Below, piece after piece: positions 35,496 through 47,207 of a DNA stretch of 64,000 nt (within the stretch, counting starts at the first letter, position 1; each line of letters begins with the position of its first letter). The notes below the pieces were generated by a model, which did not search any database, was not told the origin of the DNA, and saw nothing but the letters and a program-made list of their open reading frames with translations. Source of the DNA: Lophium mytilinum. Taxonomy: Eukaryota; Ascomycota; Dothideomycetes; Mytilinidiales; Mytilinidiaceae. The translations under genes were made by a program, and so were the position numbers. The DNA is taken from NCBI GenBank assembly GCA_010093605.1, contig MU004183.1, positions 1,798,001 to 1,862,000 of the forward strand, in the 5' to 3' direction.

Positions 35496-35679
35496 AGCCG
35501 GGTTGCAGGTGTGGCTGAGATAATTGTTCACTGCTCTTCTTTCGTTTCACGGTGAATTGCTTTGTTGTCACTTGTGTCGTCACTCGTGATACAATTGAGG
35601 TGGCACCTTCTCGTTATCAGCGCTTCGTCTTCCTCCTCCAGCCTCCATCAATCCCCCGAATTCAACGCAACGCCTCATC

Positions 35680-37247
35680 ATGGGCCTCTTCACTCGCCGT
35701 CAGCGTCCAATCGACGCGGATACTACGACTGCGACAGGCGCGACGCCAGCTACGCGCGAAAACACCGGTCGCCGGGGAATCATGGGTCGCCATGAGAAAC
35801 ACCCGCACTCCAGCGGCGCGGCATCGTGGAACACGCGCCCCACATTTGGTCAGTGGTTCAAGGCGACATGGCTGGACATCTTGACGATGATCATCATGGG
35901 CGCGATTGGCTTGGGCGTTTACGAGGCGGATCCAGCACCTTCGAGGAGCTTTCCGGTGGACTTTTTCGATGGCGAAATTGTGTAAGTCCAGACACCAGCA
36001 TCACCACGCAGAGGGTTTACCAAATCAAGATCGGGCTTGATAGTGTCGCAAATGAACAATGGCTGATCTTGAGCAGGTATCCTGAATTCTCGTATCCTCT
36101 ACGCAATGAGATCGTTCCTATCTGGGCAGCAGCCCTTATGGCTGCTCTAATCCCAATCGCAGTCTTTCTGATCATGCAAATCCGGGTCAGAAGCTTTTGG
36201 GACGTCAACAATGCCGTAAGCCACACAAGATTCCCTATGTTTCTTTGGAAAGCGTCCGAGAATTCTAAATCTGACACACTTCAAACATTCAGACCATCGG
36301 CCTCCTCTATTCCCTCATTACAGCGGCTGTATTCCAGGTGTTCCTCAAATGGCTCATCGGCGGCCTGCGACCACACTTCCTCTCCGTCTGCAAGCCTGCC
36401 GTCCCCGTCGAAGGCGCCCAGGTTGGTAATGGCTTCCGTCAAATCATGTACGACCGAAAGATCTGCACTGGCGACGAAAACCAGATCAACGACTCCTTAG
36501 AGAGCTTCCCGTCCGGTCATACCACGGCTGCATTTGCCGGATTCGTGTTCCTCTATCTCTACCTCAACGCTAAGTTGAAGGTCTTCTCGAATTACCACCC
36601 GGCTATGTGGAAGCTCATTGCTATCTATGCTCCTATTCTCGGCGCTGTGCTAATTGGGGGTGCATTGACGATCGATGAGTGAGTGTGCCCACGTCTTCGA
36701 ACCCCGTACATACCAGCGCACTTTTAACACAGCTGTAGATTCCACAACTGGTACGACATTATTGCAGGCGCCATCATCGGTACCCTGATGGCCTTCAGCG
36801 GCTACAGAATGACCTATGCAAGCATTTGGTAAGCTCCATTTCCCCAGGCCTATTGAGAAGCTAGCCTAACTAACACAACCTAGGGACTTCCGCTTCAACC
36901 ACATTCCCCTCATGCGCCACGCCCCCTTCGTCTACGGGGCCGGTCCCTCCACTTTCGATGGCTTTCATGACGCGGTCTGGACTCGCAAGGCTGGATGGGG
37001 CCTGCACGAAGGTGGGGCTTGGGGCGGTGCACCCGGTGACGCGCACGACGGACCTCGTGGGACTATGCCGGGCGCTGCTGCTACTGGCAATGGCACTGGC
37101 AGCCACCATCGCCACGGTTCTAATGGTGCTGGAACTGGTGCGGGAACTGGTGGTGCTCTTGGAAATGGGAGTCATGCTGGACGTCATTCGATTGATCGGA
37201 GGCCAGTGCCGCCGGCGAAGCATGGGCGCGGAGAGAATATCGTCTGA
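35680..37247 (+). CDS. PAP2-family lipid phosphatase (DPP1/LPP1-like), 426 aa, 5 exons
   Basis: Integral-membrane phosphatase expected to dephosphorylate diacylglycerol pyrophosphate, phosphatidate or lysophosphatidate. Exons 35680-35981, 36077-36215, 36293-36678, 36739-36828 and 36884-37247; phases close to 427 codons. Spans include WLDILTMIIMGAIGLGVY and WAAALMAALIPIAVFLIMQI. Phosphatase motif C1 is KWLIGGLRP and C2 is FPSGHTT. The C3 site reads LTIDEFHNWYDI: the catalytic His and following Asp are there, but the usual Ser-Arg is Thr-Ile. This variant recurs, as I recall, in an ascomycete subfamily, so it may be a genuine clade trait. The C-terminal about 90 residues are Gly/His/Ala-rich and disordered (GTGAGTGGALGNGS). 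A TATA-like box and a perfect palindrome lie upstream. Confidence 0.88.
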
Positions 37248-37813
37248 TTCACTCTCTAATGAAGCGTGGGTATTCTATGGAACTGGAAGGGTGTCAAAGA
37301 GTTGAGCATCAAAAGACATGATTTTATGCAGGAGTCACATCGGTCCAGATTGACTAGCATGGCGTTCCTGGAACTGGAAATGGAACTATGAGCGAGAAAG
37401 CTATTTTGCTATGAACAGCAGAACTAATAACTCTTATTTGGTTCAACTAATTCAACTAATGGCTCCTTGGCCTTTGTCAACCTTCTTACTTCGATTCTCC
37501 ATGACCTATTTTCGTTCCGCCTCAGATACGGTCAGGATAGACTCGGCACGTGACCATGAGCGGTTTAGGAAAGGCGCGAATAGGTGACTCAAGTGCGCAC
37601 TGGCGACGCCCCCCTGAGGGTACGATCATCTCAGCACCGGCGACATCATGATTGAGAGCAGAAACAGCAATACGAAGGCGGTATGGTTCAAAACCTTATC
37701 TGCGATTGTATGTATGTGATTGTCTCACAGACTCTTAGCGCGGTATGATTGCTAGCTCTCTATTGAGCATCTCCCAGGCTCCTTAAGCCTCCCAAGTCAT
37801 CAACCGTAGACGT

Positions 37814-38187
37814 TTAAACGCTACAGTCACTGCAATCGCTTATATCGCTATCGCTCAAAAGCTCCACGGCGTCGCTTCCAGAGCTCGTGTATCCGATGTA
37901 TCTTTTCTGCGCTGCCTGTCTCAGCCGAGGGTCGTATGTCAAGATCGAACTGATCGCGCCCGACAGCCGATTCTGGTCCATGTTCTGAAGGTAACCTGCA
38001 TCAGTCATTAGATTCAGCAGGCACCAATATTGATATCAGCGGCTCCGAGTTACTTACGGATGGATGTACAAGATCTACCGAAACTACCTTTCAATTTGGT
38101 CCATAGTCGACGGATGAGATGTCCGCCAGATGCGATTGCACTGACGATGGCTGCAACGCACGCGACAAGGGATATCGGATCAAACAT
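37814..38187 (-). CDS. two-exon microprotein, 103 aa, hydrophobic N-terminus and SIM-like C-terminus
   Basis: Exons (minus) are 38058-38187 and 37814-37995, joined by a perfect GTAAGT donor and a GATGCAG acceptor; phases close to 104 codons. The N-terminus MFDPISLVACVAAIVSAIA looks like a membrane or signal-anchor helix. It also resembles the opening of fungal NLR/STAND N-terminal domains (MDP-hydrophobic). A basic stretch follows (HLIRRLWTKLKG), then a soluble middle. The acidic tail AVELLSDSDISDCSD fits a SUMO-interacting motif: V-x-L-L followed by Ser/Asp residues that kinase CK2 could phosphorylate. No family is recognised and there is no NLR ATPase nearby. The intron with correct phase is the best sign that it is real. 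It may also be a decayed N-terminal fragment of a larger protein. Confidence 0.55.
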
Positions 38188-38951
38188 TTCAGTCGATCAC
38201 CGAGAGTTCAGTAGAAGTTTTCCAAGAGTTTGGTGGACCTCGAGGGGTGTTCGCGCATGATACAGTAGACTCCTGTCCTAGTAGGGTCCGATCTTGCACC
38301 GGTTACTAGAACGCTCTCTACGCCAGTTTCTGCACGAACGAAACGCATGTTACACGTCAAGACGTGGCTCGTTTCGATTGAGCGAACTGTACTGGATCAG
38401 GCTTCAGCTTTGCACTGTTTGCCTTCTTTCACGCTGCCGGATGTAGAAGGCAATCTTAGAGGCACAGCCTTCTTTTTGCCTTACTTCCATCTACTCCCAA
38501 TCCATAACACACCTTCTCTTATCATTCTGTTCCAATTGGGTGCCCCATTTTTCACCCTTCAGCATGCCTGCCGTTGCGTCGAGAGTTCCAGTTCCTGTCT
38601 TTGTTCACTAACGCCCTGTTAAGCAACCCAAAGGAGAGATCAATTATTCGACCTGCATTGCATTAGCGGGCCTACCTGCAGCCCAGGTCAACATATCCTC
38701 AGCCATGTAAGACTTCCGCCTGGCTTGCATGAAGCCGGGAGTGCTTGCGTGGCATCAATCTAATGGGCTGCTCCTGTGTCGCATCTGCCTCATGCGCCTA
38801 CGCAGTCTGAGAGATCCCGCATGAGATGACGAAAAAAGAACCTCAATCTCTACGCATCTTTCACATCATCCCGCCTTTAGTTATTTGGACCTACGAAAGC
38901 GGCCGACTGCCACTCCATCGTCGACAACTACCTCGAGGCTCGAACTCAATC

Positions 38952-39330
38952 ATGGGTTTCCGGAGCTGGGTTCATCGCATATACGTCAGGAGCCGCGAGA
39001 AACTCGGCATACCAAGATACCGGAACGGGCGATACGATCATTTTGAATGCACCGTTGTCTTTTATGATGGATCGACGATGGGCTGGAGAGGTACGCCTTG
39101 GGGATCAGGCTGGGAACGTTTCAAGAGGATCATGGACTCGAAGCAGGTATGTACATACTCAATGATTATGTTATGGACGTTTTGGTCTATCTGGGAAGTT
39201 CTGGCCTGAAATGCAGATGCTATCATGTCAAGGTGGGGTGGATTTCAACTACTCTTGGTCATCTGGGGCCTCGTTTAGTCGCTTCGGGACGCGTCGTGTG
39301 GCAAGCTATTGGAGAGTCTCACTTTACTGA
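38952..39330 (+). CDS. hypothetical small protein, 102 aa, 2 exons
   Basis: Exons are 38952-39146 and 39217-39330 (GTATGT donor, ATGCAG acceptor); phases close to 103 codons. It starts MGFRSWVHRIYVRSREK and has an aromatic-rich core (FECTVVFYDGSTMGWRG, GSGWERFKRIMDSKQ). No transmembrane segment, no signal peptide and no recognised family. The composition is rich in Trp, Tyr and Arg, which is unlike a chance frame in this region. The second exon is less convincing than the first. Confidence 0.45.
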
Positions 39331-40910
39331 CCACTGCCAGGTTGAGTCGATCTATGTTAACTTCGATGGTGATTTTTGGCGGTAACGGGTGTTGGGCCGG
39401 GGGTGAAGTCGGAGGCGAGTCTTCTTCCTTTGGCTTCCGCGTTGACAGGACTGATGTTACTTCAGAGTGGTGTTGGAACTTAGGTCTTTCGGTCCGCGTC
39501 TTCAAAGTATCAGGGTTCTTGATCAAGGTCTAACAGCCTGTGAATTATAACGGATGACTTAGCGATTCACATCAATCGATATCAGGTTCACTGTTTCCCG
39601 TAAAGCAGGCATTCATACGTGTCGAGTTATGATATGTTCCATGATCCATATGTATTACGAATCTACCTATGGACATGTCCGGTGGCAGATTGGATCTTAT
39701 TCATCCATTGTACCCCCTCGCAAGAGCCGCCTCCAACTAAACTTTGAATCCTCCCAGTCCGTGCAAGGTGTCTGGCGTCAAACCGTTAATCAAATTGTCA
39801 ACAAGAACACTAGGATCGGTCAGCCTGATGCGTTCACAAGCAAGTAGTCTGAAGTATTTACCATATTGAAAAACCTTCCGTTCAGTACTCGTTCTTAATC
39901 ATCTTCTTTGCCAACTTGAAAGCGTTCGATGTAGCTTTGCTGCCATCTGGGCCCGAATACCAGAACTATTAAACCCGATGAGTGAATAGAAGATCTGTTT
40001 GATTAGGAGGATGATCTATCTACCTCCGTGTTTCCTTTTTTAACACCGATTTGGACGGGGTGCTCGATGTTCATGACTTGCATTTGCCTGTCATTGCCGT
40101 TGCCGTAACGCTGCATTGCCCAGTCTGATTGAGGCATGCTTGGAGAGGTGGATAAATATGTCTCGAATGTTGGGGCAATGGTAATGGTGTTCTTGGAATT
40201 GGCCGCACTGAGAGGCTTTCGGTCTTGGTTCAGGGGAATGGGCTATTGCGAGTGGTGTTATAGTACAGTCCAGGACGTTGAGCTGGCTTGTTCCCGGGCT
40301 TGAGCACCTTTTCAACAAGTACGTTCGCTCTGGGATGCGGGTGAGTTGGTGTTTGGGCTGACTAGCGGTGTATACAGAATGGCGAATTGCAAGACTTCTC
40401 TCGATTGTCTCGAAGCGCGCGGTGTTCATGCGAGTCTGACATGCATTATGTACGATGAAGAGGACACGGAGAGGAGTGGTACGGCTCGCGCGGTCTCGCC
40501 CTTCACACCCTCTTGTGACACTATCGGAATGACCACTGGTAACAGGACAACGCCCGGTCTTATCGTATCCGCAATCCGGATTGACCACGACGCACATGCA
40601 TACTCTTGATCACAGTCTCAGCCTTGCATACAAGCTGAGACGTGTGGGGGATACCGCACCCGACTGGCCATTTCCCACCACCGGGCGTAAATCCACCTGC
40701 TCATCGATTGTCTTCTCGCCCACCTCATCCCAAACCAACCATGCACAGCAGCAGCCTACGTGGTCCCCTACCAGAGGTTCTCCCAACTCCCCGAACTCTT
40801 TTAAGCACTCGACCAGGCTGAGTAGCAGCAGTCAACCCACTTCCCCGAATCCTCCCCATCCCAAACCCTCACCGCTTCAACCCCTTTTCCAACACCATCC
40901 CACACCCACA
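39331..40910. other. intergenic, no supported gene
   Basis: Opposing open frames at 40091-40597 (minus) and 40346-40609 (plus) have no motif and overlap. The last 300 bases before 40911 are pyrimidine- and proline-codon-rich, typical of a promoter leader. Confidence 0.4.
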
Positions 40911-41651
40911 ATGGCCGACGACACCCCAAGGAATCTCTTCACAAGCGTCTTCCACTCCCACTCCCCTTCCTCGTCGTCCTCCTCCGCCCCACCCTCCTCC
41001 ACCCACTTCCCCGACGGCACCCCCCGCACAGTCTACCGCAGCAAGAACAACACCACCGGCGCCGAATTCTCCTGCACCGCGCCCGCGGGCTCCAAACACG
41101 CACAGGCAATGCGCGAGCTATGCGCCAGCGTGCAGAGCGTCGGCCTCCCGCAGCCAGCGCAGCCCGCGGCGCGATATCAGCGACAGCTGCCCGCCACCGA
41201 TTCCGCGCCGGGGATGCTCACGGACGCTCGCGAGCGCGTCCAGACGCAAGGAGTCGACGAGGGGAGGGGAGATGGAGGTGGAGTCGGAGTTATCCGTACT
41301 GTGTCGAAAGCGACGGCAGGAACGAGGCGGAATCCGCGGCCGCCGAAGCTGCAGTATCGCAATGGGAATGGGGGTAAGGTGGAGGGCGGGCCGGTGTTTA
41401 GACGCGTGGAAGATGAGAGGAGCGTGACGTTTGTGAGTAGGTCGGCGCAGGGGGAGGTGTTTGTGGCGGCGCCGAAGGGAAGCCGGGAGGCGGAGGCGCA
41501 TGAGAGGATGGCGAGGGGGATGGTGAGTTTGTGTGGAACTGTTGCTAGAGAGATTGAGGCTAATGAGGGACAGAGCGGTGAACGACGGGAGGGGCCGGTT
41601 AAGGATGTGAGTAATGGGCCACGGTGGGCTATTAGGTGGCCGGGTTCGTGA
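40911..41651 (+). CDS. hypothetical protein with an internal duplicated motif, 246 aa
   Basis: Single-exon gene starting MADDTPRNLFTSVFHS; this ATG follows a CT-rich leader, and the frame stays open upstream (to 40581) only through proline/serine codons. The N-terminus is serine-rich. Two copies of a motif of about 36 residues stand 130 residues apart. Copy one is near 40-75 (VYRSKNNTTGAEFSCTAPA, GSKHAQAMRELC). Copy two is near 170-207 (FVSRSAQGEVFVAAPKGS, REAEAHERMARG). The shared pattern is aromatic-x-Ser-basic, Gly-acidic, Phe, Ala-Pro-x-Gly-Ser, Ala, then a helix. The linker is basic and disordered. I do not recognise the family; it looks fungus-specific. It converges with the P450 gene. 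Confidence 0.6.
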   Translation: MADDTPRNLFTSVFHSHSPSSSSSSAPPSSTHFPDGTPRTVYRSKNNTTGAEFSCTAPAGSKHAQAMRELCASVQSVGLPQPAQPAARYQRQLPATDSAPGMLTDARERVQTQGVDEGRGDGGGVGVIRTVSKATAGTRRNPRPPKLQYRNGNGGKVEGGPVFRRVEDERSVTFVSRSAQGEVFVAAPKGSREAEAHERMARGMVSLCGTVAREIEANEGQSGERREGPVKDVSNGPRWAIRWPGS

Positions 41652-41870
41652 TAAGAATGAGATTAAAATGAAAGATATGCGTAGCTGGCAAAAGGGGGTT
41701 GAGGGGCCGGACCTTCATATCTGGAACGTTTTATTCGTTTAATCCAAATATAATAGCCTGATACCTCGTGCATTTCAACCTACATCTTGAAACCTGGAAT
41801 ATCCGAGACCGCTAATCCTTACAGAGCACTAAAGAAGCAACGCGTGAAATTCCATATCCACATAGCCCTA

Positions 41871-43706
41871 TCATGCTGGTGCTGGCTTCCACGCCGCCAG
41901 GAACCCTTCAGCGCTTTCAAGTTCTTGCTCGATACGAGCCAAGTGCTCCTTGCTCCTCGGTACCACCTTTACCGTAAACGGCAGCGGACATAATAAAATA
42001 GCTGACGTGTACGCATTCTCATCGAGATGCTGAACCTGGCCCGTGACCGGGTTATCCACCTCGGAAATATCAAATGCCCATAGCAGTTTCGACGCAATGC
42101 GCCACATGTTGCGCTCTGCAAGATGCATCCCAGGACACTGTCTCCGGCCTGCGCCATAGCCGTAATGGTCCCGGTTGTTATAATCTGGCGAAACTGCGTA
42201 TTCGTTGGCAAGCTTGGGGTGGTCGAGATACCGATCTGGGTCGAATTTTTCGGGGTTAGGGAACCTGCTGGCGTCCTGGTTCATCGCCCATATGCCGCAG
42301 AAGACCATGCTGCCTTTGGGGATAAACATGCCCTCGTATTCGTCGTCTGGTTTCATGGTTTAGCTTGGTATTTACTACAGGAAACACGGACTGGACTTAC
42401 CCTGAGTACACATGTGTGGAAGACCGGTTGGCGCGCTGTTTTTCGTCAGACTTGAGTAAGATATCCAAAATGTAGGGAAAGTTTACGTAGGGCGCCATCT
42501 CATCCCCTCCTTGATAATGCAGTTGATATAAGGAATTTTGTCGAAGTCGGAGAACAACGGAGCTCGTTCAGTCCCACAAACAGCGTCGATTTCCGCTCTT
42601 GCCCGTTTCTGAATTTCGGGATACTTTGCGAACGCTAAAATAAGCGTTAAGATCTGATTTGCCGTTGTGTCTGCGCCAGCCTCCAGTAGTTCGCCGAAGA
42701 GATTATTGAAAGCGTGCTGCGACATCGGAAAGCCTTTCTCGGTATATTCCTCGATCTTTGAGTCAATGAAGCAATCCCTCTTATCTCCTAGAGCTCTGCG
42801 TTCATCTACAATACGGCGGGCCTTGTCCCACATATCGTCCATCTTTGTGCGACACTCATCTGCCTTTTTCTTCCATTGGCCTGGTAGGTACTTCAAAAAT
42901 GGAAACTCGTCGATAGGGGGATTCGCTCCCGGCTCCTGGATTGAAAGCCACATTTCCATTAATTCAAAGAAGTCCTTGAACCAGAACGAGTCTAGGCTCG
43001 CGACTCGCTGACCATAGATCAGAGTGCTTGCGACCGAAACGGTGTAGAGTCTAGCATAATCAAAAATCCTTGCTGGATCTCTAAGGAGATTGTTCATGAA
43101 TATGACAGCCCTTAGTCTGATGTCAGTTGCCTTGTTGGGGAAAAAGGAGATCTGAAAGAGATAAAATTGGTCCTTACTCGGCCTCTTGGATCTTCCAATG
43201 CTTCTCATCCAACATCTTTGGATTCAGGTTGCGAGTAGTCACCATGCGCTTCTCTCTCCAAGACGCACCTTGTTTCTCCAAGGTCAGGTGATCTCCATGG
43301 GTTATGTAGTTGGTAACATAGTTGAAGGGCCTATCGGAGTAGATGCTCCCTTTCTTATCCAACAAATAGTTGACGGCCTTTCGGTCGGCGAGGACGACGA
43401 TGTTTGTCGGTCCGATGGTCAGGGAAAAGATCGGGCCGTACATGTCCGCCCAGACTTTGAACCTGTTCGACTGTCAGACATATGTGTGTGAGGAAGCCCA
43501 AGAGCAAGGAAGAGGTAGCGCAACGGTGTGGGCAGTTTCGGGTCTTACATTTTCCCCAACCCGGTCTTTGGGATTTGAAGTGCATTGCCAAGTAATGGTA
43601 CTGTCGGTGGCCCTGGTGGCATACGAGGATGACGCCTCCCAATCCTATAGAGCCTGTACGCTGGATACGCTAATAGCAACAAAGCAATATAGATAGGAAA
43701 AGACAT
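41871..43706 (-). CDS. cytochrome P450 monooxygenase, about 530 aa, 5 exons
   Basis: ER-anchored heme monooxygenase. Exons (minus) include 43549-43706, 43178-43462, a long exon from 43116 to about 42486, a short exon near 42411-42447, and a last exon from about 42354 down to 41871; the junction phases I checked all fit. Membrane anchor MSFPIYIALLLLAYPAYRLY is followed by the proline hinge PPGPPTVPLLGN. The I-helix oxygen site is GELLEAGADTTANQ. The K-helix ExxR is EGMR in IIKEGMRWRPTAPTG. The PERF-like region is FPNPEKFDPDRYLD. The heme loop is YGYGAGRRQCPGMHLAERN, where the usual first Phe is Tyr. The style (long K-helix linker, HLAERN) fits the fungal clan that includes OrdA/CYP64-like enzymes, but the CYP family is not assigned. 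The substrate is unknown. An SDR gene diverges 1.5 kb away. Confidence 0.92.
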
Positions 43707-45171
43707 GTTGAAGTTTGCTGCTGGCCCTGTGGTGCTAGCTGGCCACGCCGGTATATTTTGGACCCGCTTCCTATATGCATACGTGTGAATGGCGTCACGT
43801 GCCAGATCTCGCTACAACATCGGAGAGATTCCGCCCGGGGTATGTGGGGAAAGTCCGGGGTAATGACCTCCTTCACTCTGAGAGCCAGGCGCTCCAAGCT
43901 AATCATAGATCTACAAGAACCTTAACTCTTGACCATGCCAAAAGAGAATGAAACGTGCAAAAGGCGTAGCCGGTAATTGCGATATTGGGTCGAGCTGAAC
44001 AATTGAGTCTAAACGATTGGCCGCATGAGGTGAGCACATAGGTGAAGCTGTCGACGAGCGGGAAGATGCCGACTCAGCTTGCTTGACTCGTCAGTCCCGT
44101 TGCAATGCTCCGGCAATGCCATGCAAGCCCGCCCCACCTAGCGTTCTAGTGGGGCACGTGGGGGTTTCGACTAGCGCTATTATCGATTCAAACATTCGAA
44201 AGAAACATGGAGGAAGAGATGGATGTTTAAATAAGTTTCGAGTAAATAAGACGACTTGGTGGGAAAGGAATGCAAAATCAGATCTTTGGCGATTAATAGC
44301 AAAGCGTGTTGGTATGTTTGCAATGTGTCAGGAATACAGCGTGCTAATAGAATCTTTCAGAGCAACATGCCTCCTTGACTTGGAGAGAGAGACAAGGCTG
44401 TGAGTGTTGGTGCGTTGAGACTGAAAGTTGCACCTGCGTCCAGATAATTGCTTTCTCGGACCAATATTTGAGTATCCCTTGACCCGGTGATCGAGGTCCT
44501 ACATTATTCGCTCTGATTATTGCCTTCGTAATGAGAGAGCTATAGTGGCCTAAGGCTGTTCGTGTTCCTTATAGACAGCTATATTGGCCTCGTTTCTGGG
44601 AATAAGCTTTGCCATTCTGTTGCATCAACTTAAGCCCAGGGAGCCAGTGAATTCGACTTGCTTACATATTCTGTAGATATACAGTGCATACCTCAACACG
44701 ATGTTGCTGCACAGGTTGAAGATTCGCCCCGAATGTTTGCACCTCAGCGGGTTAAGGGATAGAAGTCTCAAAGTGCTCTATAAAAGGGTAGGACCTGAAT
44801 ATCTTTCTCTAGATTAGACTAGCGGGCCCCGCCCCCTCAATGGCTTCCTGGCTGAAAGCGCCACCCAGGAGCGCGGAAATGGGCCGGGGCGGGGAAGCGG
44901 GGTTGCAGGAGAGTCAGCTCACCAGAAAAATGTGGATCAATCAGTCGGATCAGAGCTCAAAATTCTAGCGAAAAAGCCCCGAATTGCCGGGTGCCTATGG
45001 ATAAGGAATCAGAAGTTCAATGAATTGTAGCGGCGGTGAAATTCTTGTAAGGCTGATCCACCATCGCTGCGCTTTTAGAGGACGATACATACCTTGAGTA
45101 TTGCATTTTTTACAACCGCATTTAGTCTCTCTTATCTCCTATTCCAATTTCAATCCACTCAATTTACAGCG
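43707..45171. other. P450-SDR divergent intergenic region with a GC-rich hairpin
   Basis: No gene is supported. Near 44827-44894 a CCCCGCCCC arm is followed, about 50 nt later, by the exact complement GGGGCGGGG; CCTGG/CCAGG can pair inside the loop. The flanks are AT-rich by contrast. Further along, at about 45029-45052, a short GGTGAAATTCTTG string is chance-level similar to 18S rRNA. Confidence 0.45.
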
Positions 45172-46150
45172 ATGTCTCCAATCATGCAAGGCAAAGTTTT
45201 TACTGTGACAGGAGCCGCATCCGGCATTGGTCGAGCTACTGCCGTTCTGTTAGCAGAGCAGGGCGCGGCTGCCATCGCAATCTGCGATGTTAACGAAGCA
45301 GGCTTAAAGGAGACTGAAGAAAGCTGTACGTTTCTATGCCAACATCTTCGGTATAGAGAAGATGCTAATTGCACGAAGGCCGCAAATTCGACACCAAGAT
45401 AACTACCCGCAAAGTCGACGTTAGCAACGCGGATCAAGTATCCGGGTGGGTTTCAGACACAGTGAAAGAGTTTGGAAGGCTTGATGGGGCTGCAAATGTG
45501 GCCGGGCTAGCCGGAGGAGATGGAGAGACTACGGTGCAAACTATTGTGAGAATCGATCCTATGTTGTAAAGCTGAAATCGACGGAAGCTCATCCCGACAC
45601 CTAGGAACAACGCGACTGGGACCGAATGATGGGTGTCAATCTAAATGGTGTGATGTACTGCATGAGGTCGCAGTTAGCACATATCGTGAAGCCTGGGGGA
45701 TCGATCGTGAATGTTGCAAGCGCCGCGGGTATACGTGGATTACCGAACAGCGCAGCTTATTCGGCCAGTAAGCATGGTGTAATCGGATTAACAAGCTCTG
45801 CTTCTGGAGAGTTCGGGAGGAAAGGTGTGCGTATCAACTCGGTCCTACCGTAAGACACATCTGCGAGCGTGAATATGCTTCTCTGCTAACGGAGCTGCTC
45901 AGAGGTCCGATTGATACTGCAATATTCCGCGACGGCGAGAAGAAAGGCTTATTCATTGAAGATGTCCAGGCTGGTGCTACCCAATTAGGGCGCATGGGAC
46001 AGGCAAAAGAGGTCGCCAACGTGATAGTATTTCTCTTGAGTGACAGTGCATCATACGTAACTGGAGGTAAGTGATCCGTCGCATTATGCTGTCGCAGCTA
46101 ACCATCAGTATTTAGCTCGCTGGACTGTAGATGGAGGATACTCGGCGTAG
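45172..46150 (+). CDS. short-chain dehydrogenase/reductase (classical SDR), 5 exons
   Basis: NAD(P)-dependent oxidoreductase of about 250 aa. Four short introns with consensus ends were placed and the junction phases fit. Cofactor loop TGAASGIG (residues 14-21), then AICDVNEAG with an acidic residue after the second strand, which usually favours NAD. The NNAG-like motif is NVAG. The catalytic Ser lies in VNVASAAG and the catalytic pair in YSASKHG. The product-side loop is LPGPIDTAIF, and the end is VTGARWTVDGGYSA, as in most SDRs. An upstream in-frame TTG extends the frame, but the ATG (MSPIMQGK) is the sensible start. The substrate is unknown. The divergent P450 suggests a shared oxidative pathway; that link is inference only. 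Confidence 0.93.
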
Positions 46151-47207
46151 GAGCGTATACTTGAGCGACAAGGATGTTGAAGGAAGGTAAAATACATTAG
46201 CTCCAATGACAGCTTGCACCCCTGTGATCTTCTGCGGTTCTACTGTACATATGTATGTAACTTCTTCTCATCCCTGTTGATCCACCAAAGACGATGCCGA
46301 GTGCTGAATCAATCGTATTTCTGTAAGATGTCGTGTTTAACGCGTCACGCCTCCCCACTATGGTGGTGTGAGAGAGTTGTGTTGGCGACGGAAAATAGTG
46401 GGCGATGTCTAGGCGCTACTAACTAAGCAGCGCTATACCGACTACAGAATCACGTGCGATTTTCCAAATTTCTTCATGTGCTTGAGAGGTGGTCCGACAA
46501 AGGAATTTGATTGAAGGAGTCGGGAATATGCAGGTGGAATACTAGAAAGACGAGGTAATACATAGCCACTGTCAGATCACCCTCTTACCTCAGAGAGCTT
46601 GATGGTAATTTCTGGAAGACTCGGTGCAAAACCTGCTTCCCAACAATTCACACCCTGAAACCCATGAAGTTGTGCATGGCCTGAGCCCTGGCTGAAGATC
46701 TTCCGAGGCGACCCGCAGGCATCAAACGGCGGAAGAAACCACGATGCCGGGAGCTCGCACGAAGCAAAAGCGCATCGTGGCCCGGCCAGCGCTGCACTAG
46801 AAAGGCAGCTAAAAGCACCTGGCCGGCTCCGGTTTGCACCCGACTGCCGAGGCACTGCGAGGATAGCTTGGGTGGCGCTGTAACCCCCCGGCTAAGCGGC
46901 TTCGTGTACCAAGTACGGTTAGAAAAGGGCAGCGCTGTGCATCGGCTAGGCCGTTCCCGTTGCATTTGTGAAGGCGACGTCATGATTTGGGCGTGGCGCC
47001 ACGATAAACCCCTAACTCCATGAGCAGTCCTCTTCCAACGCTTCGCAAACCGCCGAGATTATAAGAGATCCAAGCGCCCTCCGAGAAAATTTCACAGGCC
47101 AATTCTGATCCCAGGTCCTTCTTCTCTTCAGCACGATACACATTCACTCTCCTTCTACTGTTTCCTCTGTCAAACTACTTCTTTAATTTTATTTGTTGTT
47201 TTCTATC
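46151..47207. other. intergenic; GC-rich patch and promoter of the DHA1 gene
   Basis: The stretch 46600-46980 is GC-rich and gives a 111-codon minus-strand frame with no motif. A TATAAG box lies at 47058-47063, followed by a long CT-rich leader up to the MFS start. Confidence 0.45.

Larger units (their letters stand above)
34576..35679. other. intergenic with a 25-bp perfect palindrome
   Basis: No gene is supported. Contains the palindrome at 35300-35324 and the TATA-like promoter of the next gene, both listed separately. Confidence 0.5.

Noticed and set aside
40091-40597. 168-codon minus-strand frame
   Set aside because: No motif, contradicted by an equally open plus frame; composition looks random.
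45029-45052. short string similar to 18S rRNA (GGTGAAATTCTTG)
   Set aside because: Only about 13 bases agree and neighbours do not; chance or trivial similarity.
46648-46983. 111-codon minus-strand frame
   Set aside because: Lies in a GC-rich patch, no motif, no splice signals, start context ordinary.
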